Below are positions 17,195 through 25,734 of a DNA stretch of 35,803 nt, piece after piece. This stretch comes from Anaerolineae bacterium (GTDB lineage: Bacteria > Chloroflexota > Anaerolineae > Anaerolineales > Anaerolineaceae). Where the stretch lies: NCBI GenBank assembly GCA_013177815.1, contig JABLXM010000009.1, forward strand, positions 1 to 35,803, read 5' to 3'. The notes below the pieces were generated by a model. It worked only from the letters and a program-made list of their open reading frames with translations, did no database searches and was not told where the DNA came from. Position numbers and translations under genes: made by a program. Every line of letters begins with the position of its first letter. Position 1 is the first letter of the stretch.

Positions 17195-18481
17195 ATGAGC
17201 GGCGAGATCGAAATAACAACCAGCACCAACCGCCCGGTCTACGAGGTGATGCCCAATCCTCAACAGGCGTACCTGCTGGTCGAGGTGATGCCGACCGATA
17301 AAGCGCCGGCTGCCACGCTGCCGGTCAACTTTGCGCTGGTGCTGGATCGTTCCGGTTCGATGGCAGGTCAGAAATTGACCAACCTCAAAACGGCTGCCAA
17401 GCTGGTCATCGACCGGCTCGGCGCGCAAGACCTGATCTCTGTTGTCATCTTCGACGAGACGGCTGACCTGGTCGTCCCCAGCCAGGCGGTGACAGACCCA
17501 GACGCCATCAAAGCCGCTATCGATAGAATCGATGAGCGCGGCGGCACGCGCATGTCATCAGGCATGGCGCTTGGCGTGCAGCAGTTGCAAGCCGGCATCA
17601 GCCCGGAGCGCGTCAGCCGGATGCTGTTGTTGACCGACGGTCAGACCTGGGAAGACCAGGCGGAATGCCAGAACCTGGCGGAGCAATCGCGGCAGATGGG
17701 GGTGCCGCTGAGCGTGCTTGGGCTGGGTGTTGGCGATGAAGGCAATTGGGACCCGCGCTTCCTGGAGGAGTTGGCGGAGCGCTCCGGCGGCGAATGGTAC
17801 GCCGTGGACGTACCGGAGAAGGTCACCGGCATCTTCGCAGACACGCTGACCGCCATGCAGGGCACGGCGGTCACCAATGCCCATTTCACGTTGCGCATGG
17901 CAGCAGAGGTCAAATTGCGCAACGCCTGGCGCGCCGTACCAATGATCAGCCGGCTGGGTCAGCGCACCATCTCCGAGTGGGATGTGCAGGTATTCCTGGG
18001 CGATATCCAACATAAGACCGGACAAGCGGTGCTGCTGGACGTGCTGCTGCCAGCACGCGCTGAGGGTGCCTACCGTTTGTTTCAATGCGAAATCGCTTAC
18101 GACGTCCCGGTCACCAACCTGACCGATCAACGCGCCGTGGATGACATCATCATCGACTATACCGCCAATGCCACCGCTGCTGCCCAGGTCAACCAGCACA
18201 TGATGAACACCATCGAACGGGTGGTGGCTTTCAAGTTGCAAACCCAGGCGTTGGATGAAGCAATGGCAGGGCAAAGCGGCGCTGCCACCCAGCGCTTGCG
18301 CGCCTCTGCCACGCGCCTGATCGAACTGGGCGAAAGCGCCATGGCAGAACAGGCGCTGGAACAAGCCGACCAACTGGAAAAAAGCGGCAGCATGGACCAG
18401 GCTGTCGCGCAGAAAATGCGATACGATACCAAACGCCTGTTGGAGACCTTGCCAGAAGAACCAGACCAGCCCGGTGCGTGA
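17195..18481 (+). CDS. VWA domain protein (first)
   Basis: 428-residue soluble protein. The VWA domain (about 43-225) has an intact MIDAS metal site: DRSGSM (D51, S53, S55), the Thr in GGTRMSSG, and the Asp in LLLTDG. It is followed by a beta-rich segment (about 230-335) and a C-terminal alpha-helical region rich in Ala, Gln and Glu (about 340-428) ending in RYDTKRLL. The same three-part layout recurs in the VWA proteins at 24352, 29520 and 30851. VWA domains bind partner proteins through a metal ion; in TerY-P triads a VWA protein works with a kinase and a PP2C phosphatase. AAGGAGATGA precedes the ATG. No signal peptide or TM is present, so it acts in the cytosol. Confidence 0.9.
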   Translation: MSGEIEITTSTNRPVYEVMPNPQQAYLLVEVMPTDKAPAATLPVNFALVLDRSGSMAGQKLTNLKTAAKLVIDRLGAQDLISVVIFDETADLVVPSQAVTDPDAIKAAIDRIDERGGTRMSSGMALGVQQLQAGISPERVSRMLLLTDGQTWEDQAECQNLAEQSRQMGVPLSVLGLGVGDEGNWDPRFLEELAERSGGEWYAVDVPEKVTGIFADTLTAMQGTAVTNAHFTLRMAAEVKLRNAWRAVPMISRLGQRTISEWDVQVFLGDIQHKTGQAVLLDVLLPARAEGAYRLFQCEIAYDVPVTNLTDQRAVDDIIIDYTANATAAAQVNQHMMNTIERVVAFKLQTQALDEAMAGQSGAATQRLRASATRLIELGESAMAEQALEQADQLEKSGSMDQAVAQKMRYDTKRLLETLPEEPDQPGA

Positions 18482-18526
18482 TCGTTACCGGGGAACGACC
18501 CATGCTAGCTCATATAGGAGGATGCC

Positions 18527-19120
18527 ATGAATGATCTTTGTCCATCTTGCGGAACACCCACCGAGCCCGGCGCCATGTTCTGCGACAATTGCGGCGCAAA
18601 ACTGGCGGCGCCCGCACCCGTGGCTGCACCTGCACCCCAATCGCCCAATACCCGCTTGTCCTGCCCCAGTTGCGGACACGGTAATATGCCCGGTTCGGTC
18701 TTCTGCGAGAATTGCGGTCAGGCATTGGAGCAAATACAAGCTGCACCACCTGCCCCGCCAGCACCCGTCCCCGCACCTCCACCGGCAGCCGCCTCCATCA
18801 GTGGGCAATTCATCGTGATCGATTCCAACATCACCATCCCGATCCCTGCCGGCAAGAGCGAACTGCTGCTGGGACGCGAAGATCCGGTCAGCCAGATCTT
18901 TCCGGAGATCGATCTGGACCAGCATGATGGGCTGAACAGCGGCGTCAGCCGCCGGCACGCCAAGGTCACACTGGAGAACGGTCAAACGATGCTGGAGGAC
19001 CTCAACGCGGTCAACTACACCCACCTAAACGGTCAACGCCTTACCCCGGGTCAGAAATATCCCCTCAACAGCGGGGACGAACTCATGCTGGGTAAGTTAC
19101 GCCTGCGCTACCAAGCCTGA
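18527..19120 (+). CDS. Double zinc ribbon - FHA protein (first of pair)
   Basis: 197-residue protein with two N-terminal C4 zinc ribbons (C5/C8/C19/C22 and C46/C49/C60/C63), a Pro/Ala linker (65-90) and an FHA domain (91-197). FHA motifs are LLGRED, SRRHAKV and YTHLNGQRL; the usual 'SxNGT' Asn region is changed to NYTHLNG, as in its neighbour, and the segment between GR and SRRHA is long (about 24 residues). It should read phosphothreonine on partners, with the ribbons probably binding protein or nucleic acid. AGGAGG precedes the ATG. It and the next gene are tandem paralogues with the same domain order. Confidence 0.9.
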   Translation: MNDLCPSCGTPTEPGAMFCDNCGAKLAAPAPVAAPAPQSPNTRLSCPSCGHGNMPGSVFCENCGQALEQIQAAPPAPPAPVPAPPPAAASISGQFIVIDSNITIPIPAGKSELLLGREDPVSQIFPEIDLDQHDGLNSGVSRRHAKVTLENGQTMLEDLNAVNYTHLNGQRLTPGQKYPLNSGDELMLGKLRLRYQA

Positions 19121-19238
19121 TCCGAGCGAGCAGCCAGGAACCACCGGTGGCGGTCGCTGCCTACCCTGGGAGCGGCGGTGTGCCAACCATCCGCAAATGA
19201 TGACCATGACGCTGTCGCTTGCATAAGGAGAATCATCC

Positions 19239-19868
19239 ATGCCCGTGATGTGCCCTAATTGCGCTCAAATGGTGGACGACAATGCTACGTTCTGCGATAT
19301 GTGCGGCGAACGCCTGCAACCTGTCGGTGCGTCAACCCAATTCCCAGGCACACCCGTTGCGGGCGGCACCTGCCCAACCTGCGGGCAAGGCTACATCCCA
19401 GGCGAGATCTTTTGTAACAACTGCGGGGTGCAGTTGCCACCGGTAGCGATCGGAGCGCCGCCTCCCCCGGTGGCGGTGCCACCCGCCCCACCACCGCCCG
19501 CGCCAACCCCTGCGTACCAAACGCCGTCCACACCCGCTTTCGTGACCGGGTGGTTGGTCGTGATGACAACCAACGCCAATGTGGTCATCCCAGCGGGAAA
19601 GAACGAGGTGCTGATCGGGCGCGCCGATCCCACCAACCCGCCCACGCCGGATATCGATCTGACGCCACACGGCGGCGAACAGGCGGGCGTCTCCCGCCGT
19701 CACTGCCAGTTGGTCGCGGAAAGGAGCGATATATTCATCGTGGACCTGAACAGCACCAACCACACCTTCCTCAACCGCACCCGCCTGAACCCTGGTCAAC
19801 GCTACGCTCTCAAAGACGGCGACGAACTGCGGCTGGGCAAATTGACACTCTTCTATCGGACATCCTGA
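19239..19868 (+). CDS. Double zinc ribbon - FHA protein (second of pair)
   Basis: 209-residue paralogue of the preceding protein. Two C4 zinc ribbons (C5/C8/C19/C22 and C45/C48/C59/C62), a Pro-rich linker (64-100) and an FHA domain (103-209) with LIGRAD, SRRHCQL and NSTNHTFLNRTRL. The Ala of the SRRHA motif is Cys here. AAGGAG lies 8 nt before the ATG. A 118-bp gap separates it from the first copy, containing no promoter that I could recognise. The pair suggests a local duplication followed by divergence, perhaps to read different phosphosites. Confidence 0.9.
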   Translation: MPVMCPNCAQMVDDNATFCDMCGERLQPVGASTQFPGTPVAGGTCPTCGQGYIPGEIFCNNCGVQLPPVAIGAPPPPVAVPPAPPPPAPTPAYQTPSTPAFVTGWLVVMTTNANVVIPAGKNEVLIGRADPTNPPTPDIDLTPHGGEQAGVSRRHCQLVAERSDIFIVDLNSTNHTFLNRTRLNPGQRYALKDGDELRLGKLTLFYRTS

Positions 19869-19889
19869 CATATATTGTGGAGTCAAGTC

Positions 19890-22481
19890 ATGAGCGACAC
19901 CTTAACCTGTCCAAATTGCGGAAAAACCATCCGGGCAGAAACACGTTTTTGCCCGGCGTGCGGCAAACCCATCACTACCCAGACCCCGGCGGCGCCTGAA
20001 CCCGCAGTCGCGGCAGAGAACAAACCACAACAGGTTGCAACGCCGTTGGGTTCACCTAAAACCTCGCGCAGCGGTGGACCACGGCTGGTGATCCGCGAAG
20101 GCACCGAGCCGCAGCGGGAAGTGCCGCTGGGCGTCGATACACTGATCATCGGGCGCGATCCCAATGCCACCATCCCGATCGGGTTGCCTAGCCAATCCAA
20201 CCCGGTTGGCATGCCGGATATCTCGCGCCGCCACGCCCAGATAACGCCGCAGGATAAGGGTTATGCTCTGACCGACCTGGGCAGCAAAAACGGCACCCGC
20301 CTGCGCGGTCGGGAACTGGCAGCCGACACTCCCGAACGGCTGCAACACGGCGATATCATCCGCATCGGTGATCCTTACGGCAATTCGGTCTCGTTGACCT
20401 ACGAGGAGATCCCCGGCGCGGCTGTGCTGCCAGAGATGATCACCATCAGCGAGGAGCAACTGGCGAACCTTGAACGCATGACGATCGGGCGCGACCCACA
20501 AAGCAGCCTGCCGCTCGATTCGCCGCTGGTCTCTTGGCACCACGCCGAACTGGCGCGCAGCGACGGCGGCATCCAGATCACCGACCTAGGTTCCACCAAC
20601 GGCACGTTCATCAACGGCAAAGCGGTGCAGCGCGCCATCCTCAAGCAGGGCGACCAGGTGCAAATCGGTCCTTATAAACTCTCCTACCAGCCCGGTGCGC
20701 TGGTCGCCGCAGTGCGCCAGGTGCGCCTGGATGGAATCAAGCTGCGAAAGACAGTGTCTACCAACAAAGGTTCAAAGGTGCTTCTGAACGATATCTCGCT
20801 GACCATCTTGCCGCGCGAATTCGTGGTGCTGGTGGGCGGCTCCGGCGCCGGCAAATCGACGCTGATCGACGCCCTCAACGGCTCACGCAGGGCGCAAGAG
20901 GGGCAGGTGCTGATCAACGGGAACAACCTATACAGGAATTATGACGCCTATCGCGGCGACATCGGCTACGTGCCGCAGTCCGACATCATCCACACGGCGC
21001 TGCCGGTGCGCAAAGCCCTGATGTACACCGCCAAGCTACGGCTACCGCCGGACACCTCCCAAAGCGAGATCGAACGCCGCATTGACGACGTGCTGCAAAT
21101 GGTCAACATGACGCCGCAAAAGGACGTCATGATCTCCAGCCTGAGCGGCGGGCAGCGCAAACGGGTCTCGATCGCATCCGAGATGCTCTCCGACCCCAAC
21201 TTGTTGTTCCTGGATGAGCCAACCTCCGGTTTGGACCCCGGTTTGGACAAGAAGATGATGCGCACGCTCAACGATCTGGCGGATACCGGACGCACCATCC
21301 TGCTGACAACCCACGCCACCTCCAACATCCTTGGCGCCTGTGACCATGTGCTGTTCCTCTCGCATGGACGGCTGGTGTATTTTGGTCCGCCACAAGCGGC
21401 GCTCAACTTCTTCCAGGCGGCGGATTTTTCCACCATTTACGCCAAACTGGAAACCCCCCAGCAGGCTGAAAAGGAGGCGGACAGATTCGAACAGTCGGAT
21501 GAATACCACGACTACATCCAGAAACGGCAGCAGGAATTACCCCAACCGGAAGCCGGCACCGCGCCCAGGCAGAAACGCAAACGCCTTACCCGGCAGGCTT
21601 GGCTGCGGCAGCTTTTCATTCTCTCACGCCGCTACCTGGATCTGATCCTCAACGACCGTTTTAGTTTGTTCGTGCTGCTGGCAGTCATGCCGATCATCGC
21701 GGTATTCCTGGTCTTGACAATGAACCGCATGAGCTTGGTGGGGGATTCCGAACGTGTCATCCGCGAGATCGTACGCGCCGAAGGGTCATACGCCATCGCG
21801 CCGGACGCTCAACGGCTGATCCTGATGATGGCACTTTCGGCGGTGCTTTTGGGCGTCTTTGCCGCTGCCTTCGAGATCGTGAAGGAGCGCCCGGTCTACC
21901 AGCGGGAAAGGATGATCAACCTCAGCATACCTGCCTACCTGGGTTCAAAGTTGGTGGTGCTCTCCGCATTTGGGATCGTCCAGTGCCTGGCTTTACTGGC
22001 GGTGATCGCCATCAAGGTGCAATTCCCAAAACAGGGCATCATCATGGCGCCCTTCCTGGAGATGTACATCACGTTGGTGCTGGCGCTGGTCTCCGGAATC
22101 GCCACCGGCTTGTTCATCTCCTCACTGGTCAAGAGCAGCAACACAGTCATCTATCTGGTGCTGCTGATGTTGTTCGTCCAGATGATCTTCTCAGGCGCCT
22201 TGTTCCCCCTGCCGGATGCCATCAACCAGCTCTCCGCGCTCACATCCACCCGCTGGACGGTGGAGGCGCTGGGATCCACCGTCAACATGTCGCGCCTGAA
22301 TGACCTGGGACAGGTATTCATCAAAACATTGGACACCACCATCGGTACGCGGATGGTCTTTCGCATCAGCTACGCCGCCACACCTGCCCACCTTTGGCAA
22401 ACCTGGGGCATTCTGTTGGGTTTCACGGTGGTATTTCTGGTCGCCACCGCAATCGTTCTCAAACGCCAGGATAGGCATTGA
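19890..22481 (+). CDS. Zinc ribbon - FHA - FHA - ABC exporter (Rv1747-like fusion)
   Basis: 863-residue half-transporter. In order: a C4 zinc ribbon (C7/C10/C21/C24); FHA 1 (65-172; IGRDPN, SRRHAQI, LGSKNGT); FHA 2 (186-270; IGRDPQ, SWHHAEL, LGSTNGT); an ABCG-type ATPase (about 280-505) with Walker A GGSGAGKST (316-324), signature LSGGQRKR (418-425) and Walker B LFLDEP; and an ABC-2 type membrane domain with six hydrophobic helices (590-860). The order FHA-FHA-ABC-TM matches Mycobacterium tuberculosis Rv1747, an exporter regulated by phosphorylation through kinase PknF. Here the kinases are encoded in the same cluster. The cargo is unknown. The start is the ATG at 19890 with GGAG 7 nt upstream, rather than the upstream in-frame codon at 19875. 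Its stop overlaps the ribosome-site region of the next gene. Confidence 0.93.
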   Translation: MSDTLTCPNCGKTIRAETRFCPACGKPITTQTPAAPEPAVAAENKPQQVATPLGSPKTSRSGGPRLVIREGTEPQREVPLGVDTLIIGRDPNATIPIGLPSQSNPVGMPDISRRHAQITPQDKGYALTDLGSKNGTRLRGRELAADTPERLQHGDIIRIGDPYGNSVSLTYEEIPGAAVLPEMITISEEQLANLERMTIGRDPQSSLPLDSPLVSWHHAELARSDGGIQITDLGSTNGTFINGKAVQRAILKQGDQVQIGPYKLSYQPGALVAAVRQVRLDGIKLRKTVSTNKGSKVLLNDISLTILPREFVVLVGGSGAGKSTLIDALNGSRRAQEGQVLINGNNLYRNYDAYRGDIGYVPQSDIIHTALPVRKALMYTAKLRLPPDTSQSEIERRIDDVLQMVNMTPQKDVMISSLSGGQRKRVSIASEMLSDPNLLFLDEPTSGLDPGLDKKMMRTLNDLADTGRTILLTTHATSNILGACDHVLFLSHGRLVYFGPPQAALNFFQAADFSTIYAKLETPQQAEKEADRFEQSDEYHDYIQKRQQELPQPEAGTAPRQKRKRLTRQAWLRQLFILSRRYLDLILNDRFSLFVLLAVMPIIAVFLVLTMNRMSLVGDSERVIREIVRAEGSYAIAPDAQRLILMMALSAVLLGVFAAAFEIVKERPVYQRERMINLSIPAYLGSKLVVLSAFGIVQCLALLAVIAIKVQFPKQGIIMAPFLEMYITLVLALVSGIATGLFISSLVKSSNTVIYLVLLMLFVQMIFSGALFPLPDAINQLSALTSTRWTVEALGSTVNMSRLNDLGQVFIKTLDTTIGTRMVFRISYAATPAHLWQTWGILLGFTVVFLVATAIVLKRQDRH

Positions 22482-22495
22482 TCGAGGAGCATGCG

Positions 22496-23335
22496 ATGAG
22501 AATCCGTACCGCCGCAAAAACCCATCCCGGCATGGTGCGTGAACTGAACGAGGATGCCATCTTCAGCCAGTCCATCACCACCACCGACGGCACCCCGCTG
22601 GCGTTGCTGGTGGTATGCGACGGGATGGGCGGGCACCTGGGTGGAGAACTCGCCAGCCGTTGGGCAATCGAGTCCATCAAGAGCGAATTCAAGGACCTTT
22701 TTTCACTGCCAGATTCCCACAGGACGGTGCAACTGAGCGACGCCGAGATCCACGCCGCGCTCAACCCGGATCAACCCCACCCGACCGCCCTTCTGCCCGC
22801 CAGCGAACTCTTCCAACGCATCGACCGAGCGGTGAAGAAAGCCAACCAAGTGGTATACACTTATGCGCAACGAAAACCGGCTGAGGCTGCCGACGCAGGC
22901 ACCACGCTAACCCTGGCGTTGGTGAGCGACGACCTGGCGTTGATCGCCAATGTTGGCGACAGCCGCACCTACCTGGTGCGGGACGGCAAACTCATCCAAC
23001 TTACGCAGGATCACTCGCTGGTCGCCAGTCTGGTCGCCGCCGGTCAGATCAAACCAGGGGATATTTATTCTCACCCACAACGCAATATCATCTTCCGCTC
23101 GTTGGGCTCGAAGAACGAGGTCAGTGCGGATATCAGCGAGCAGCCTTTGCAGCCCGGTGACACATTGATGTTATGCTCGGATGGGTTATGGGAGATGATC
23201 CCCAACAACCGTCACATCCTCAAGATCATCCAACACGCCGCGAGCCTCGAGCAAGCCTGCGAGAAGCTCATCCAAGCAGCCAACGCCGGCGGCGGGGATG
23301 ACAATATCAGCGTCATCCTGGCATCCTTCGATTGA
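22496..23335 (+). CDS. PP2C-type Ser/Thr protein phosphatase
   Basis: 279-residue stand-alone PPM phosphatase. Metal-binding motifs: VRELNEDA, VVCDGMGGHLGGELAS (D42), VGDSRTYL (D155), LCSDGLWEM (D229) and GGGDDNISV (D268/D269). It also has the helical LTQDHSLVASLVAAGQI and HPQRNIIFRSLG blocks of the bacterial PP2C (PstP/Stp) group. An extra stretch of some 30 residues (about 70-102) lies between the second motif and the following helix. No TM is seen, so it is cytosolic. GAGGAG lies 6 nt before the ATG at 22496. It should reverse phosphorylation by the kinases of the cluster, including on the FHA exporter just upstream (inference). Confidence 0.95.
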   Translation: MRIRTAAKTHPGMVRELNEDAIFSQSITTTDGTPLALLVVCDGMGGHLGGELASRWAIESIKSEFKDLFSLPDSHRTVQLSDAEIHAALNPDQPHPTALLPASELFQRIDRAVKKANQVVYTYAQRKPAEAADAGTTLTLALVSDDLALIANVGDSRTYLVRDGKLIQLTQDHSLVASLVAAGQIKPGDIYSHPQRNIIFRSLGSKNEVSADISEQPLQPGDTLMLCSDGLWEMIPNNRHILKIIQHAASLEQACEKLIQAANAGGGDDNISVILASFD

Positions 23336-23453
23336 CCCAGGTGCGCGACTGTATCTTGAAATCTGACCGAACTTTGACAATCGTATCAGCCGCACAACCG
23401 GCGGCGGGGCAACCAGCCTGCCGGCACAGTGATCAACTTGACCAGGAGGCGTT

Positions 23454-24341
23454 TTGCCAGGACATTGCAACCTTTGTGGCAGGCACATCAGCGACAGCGG
23501 ATATTTTCTGCATCACCCGCGCTGGTGCGGTGATCGCAGCCTGCGCGTATGCGTGCAATGTTACCGACATAACCCGCGTTGCCAGTTGTGCGGCATGCCG
23601 CTGCCCGGCAACGCCATCGATGGGCTTTGCCCGACCTGCCGCCAACACCTGCTGATTTGCATCGGTTGCAGCTTACCCATCACCACCCGGCGCTATTTCA
23701 CCATCAATGGCGCCGGACCCTACTGTGAGCGGTGCAGGCAGCAGCCACCGATCTGCGATGTTTGCGGCGGAGCACTGGGCGAAAAACGCTGGCAGCTCTC
23801 GGATGGTCGGTTGTTCTGCGACGCCTGCTACCTCACGACGATCAACGACCCCTCGGATGCGGCTGACCTGTACCAGCAGGTTCGTACCTGGCTGGCAGAC
23901 AAACTGGGTTTATCATTGAACGTGCCCACCAGCCTGACGCTGGTGGACCGCAACCAACTGGCGCATGTGCTGGCAGAGCAATCCGACCAGCCGGTCGATC
24001 CGCCCGACCGCACGTTGGGTATCTATACCCGCCGCGGCGTAAAACGCGGGATCTACCTGCAAACCGGTCTGCCACGCGCGCTGTTCCGCCAGGTGACCGC
24101 CCATGAACTGGCGCACGCCTGGCAAGGTGAAAATTGCCCGCTGCTGCAGAATGCCCTGGTGCGCGAGGGTTTTGCGGAGTGGGTGGCATATAAGTGTATG
24201 CAAGACCAGGGTGACCCGGCGCAGCAGCACTTGATGGCGCAACGTAGCGACATCTACGGTCAGGGGCTGCGCTGGGCATTGAACCTGGAACTGAAACATG
24301 GCGCACAGGCTGTGATCGCAGCCTGCCGCCAGACGAACTGA
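23454..24341 (+). CDS. Zinc-finger, DA1-like metallopeptidase
   Basis: 295-residue protein. The N-terminal 125 residues are packed with CxxC pairs (C5/C8, C33/C36, C43/C46, C59/C62, C69/C72, C91/C94, C101/C104, C122/C125), resembling LIM-type or treble-clef fingers. The C-terminal half carries the zinc protease motif HELAH (217-221) within VTAHELAHAWQ, followed by REGFAEWVAYK, where E238 is a likely third ligand. LIM fingers followed by this HExxH domain is the arrangement of DA1-family peptidases, which in plants cleave regulators of growth after ubiquitin-dependent activation. The start is TTG at 23454, chosen because AGGAGG lies just upstream and the first finger begins immediately after. 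It sits between a phosphatase and a VWA gene, in the same direction. Its substrate is unknown; nearby signalling proteins are candidates. Confidence 0.82.
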   Translation: MPGHCNLCGRHISDSGYFLHHPRWCGDRSLRVCVQCYRHNPRCQLCGMPLPGNAIDGLCPTCRQHLLICIGCSLPITTRRYFTINGAGPYCERCRQQPPICDVCGGALGEKRWQLSDGRLFCDACYLTTINDPSDAADLYQQVRTWLADKLGLSLNVPTSLTLVDRNQLAHVLAEQSDQPVDPPDRTLGIYTRRGVKRGIYLQTGLPRALFRQVTAHELAHAWQGENCPLLQNALVREGFAEWVAYKCMQDQGDPAQQHLMAQRSDIYGQGLRWALNLELKHGAQAVIAACRQTN

Positions 24342-24351
24342 CGGAACGCGG

Positions 24352-25734
24352 ATGGAACTTGAACTGAGGTGCCAATTTCTCTCACCCAAGATCCAGGCTT
24401 CTTCGCAAGCCCGGCTGGTCTACCTATCGCTTGAAGTGCTGCCCGGCAGCGCTGCGGTAGCGCTGCCGCTCGACGTTAGCCTGGTGATCGATTGCAGTAA
24501 TTCGATGCACATCCTGATGGTCAGTAATGATGCGTTCAACCAACTGGCGCGCACAGGGCAGATCATGGAAGTGATAAATGACGGTGTACCCGCCTGGCGC
24601 ATCCGCGCCGGCGATGACCGCATCGTGAGCAAGTTCCCGCGCCGCATCGATTTCGTCGCCAGCGCGCTGAAACAGATCGCCGAGCAGTTGCGCCCGATCG
24701 ATCATTACGCGCTGATCGCTTTCGCCGCCAGCGCCAGAACCCTCATACCAAACACGCCCGGGACGGAACGCCAGCGGTTGTACCAGGCAGCCGGTCAACT
24801 GGAGCGGTTACAGCTCGGCGATGAGACCGAAATGGCGGATGGTTTGGCGTTGGGTTTGGAGGAACTCTCCACCCACGAGGTACCTGGCAATGCCAAGCGC
24901 GTCATCCTGCTGACCGATGGCTACACCCGCAACGTCGCCCAGTGCTACCAATGGGCAGAGCGCGCCAAACCCAGGGGGGTGGCGTTGAGCACCCTGGGCA
25001 TTGGCAATGATTTCAATGAAGACTTACTGATCCCACTGGCTGATGCCAGCGGGGGTCACGCCTACTACGTGGAAAAACCGGAAGACCTGCCCGATATCCT
25101 ACACCAAGAGCTCGGTATCGCCCTATCGATCACCTGCCGGGCAATGACGGTCCAATTGCAATTGGCGTCCAACGTGACATTGCGGCGCATCCACCGTGTG
25201 CTACCGGGCGTCGCGCGCCTGGAGCCAGGCGCCAACCAGGACGGCAGTTACACCATACCCCTGGGCGACCTGGAAGCGAGCGCGCCGCCTGCGCTGCTGC
25301 TGGAACTGGTACTGCCAGCGGTCAAACCTGGACCATACCACCCAGGTCAGGTAGCGATAAGTTGCGAGGATGCCTCCCAGCCAGGCAGCCGGATCACACA
25401 TCGCCAAGTATTGGCGCTGCAGGTGGAAACAGATGTTGTGGAAGATCGCCAACCGGGCATTGCAAAAATGGTGCAGAAGGTCGCGGCGTATGAATTGTGC
25501 ACGCGCACGCTGGCAGAAGCGACCGCACAAGACCGCAGCAATGCCACCCGCAAGCTGCAAACGGCAGCCACCCGCCTATTGGACATGAACGAACCCAGCC
25601 TGGCGGGCATGCTGCTGCGGCAAGCGGAAGCGTTGGAACAGCGCGGGCAGGTCGATGCCACCATCACCAAACGGCTGCGCTATGACACCCGTAGCGTAGC
25701 GATAGCGGGCACAGCAAGGGCAGGTGAGTCATGA
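24352..25734 (+). CDS. VWA domain protein (second, with insert near the MIDAS)
   Basis: 460-residue soluble protein with the same plan as the other cytosolic VWA proteins here: short beta-rich start, VWA domain, beta-rich middle, and a C-terminal helical part ending in RYDTRSVA. The MIDAS reads DCSNSM (D47, S49, S51), with TEMADG and LLTDG later. It differs by an extra stretch of about 45 residues (53-97) directly after DCSNSM; in the paralogues the helix follows at once. The start ATG at 24352 follows the peptidase stop by 10 nt with only a weak ribosome site. Its stop overlaps the start of the next kinase gene (ATGA at 25731), so the two are translationally coupled and likely made in matching amounts. 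Confidence 0.9.
   Translation: MELELRCQFLSPKIQASSQARLVYLSLEVLPGSAAVALPLDVSLVIDCSNSMHILMVSNDAFNQLARTGQIMEVINDGVPAWRIRAGDDRIVSKFPRRIDFVASALKQIAEQLRPIDHYALIAFAASARTLIPNTPGTERQRLYQAAGQLERLQLGDETEMADGLALGLEELSTHEVPGNAKRVILLTDGYTRNVAQCYQWAERAKPRGVALSTLGIGNDFNEDLLIPLADASGGHAYYVEKPEDLPDILHQELGIALSITCRAMTVQLQLASNVTLRRIHRVLPGVARLEPGANQDGSYTIPLGDLEASAPPALLLELVLPAVKPGPYHPGQVAISCEDASQPGSRITHRQVLALQVETDVVEDRQPGIAKMVQKVAAYELCTRTLAEATAQDRSNATRKLQTAATRLLDMNEPSLAGMLLRQAEALEQRGQVDATITKRLRYDTRSVAIAGTARAGES

Noticed and set aside
23332-23655. Open frame overlapping the start of the DA1-like gene
   Set aside because: It begins in the PP2C stop region, lacks a ribosome site, and runs in a different frame over the CxxC-rich segment that clearly codes for zinc fingers in the other frame.
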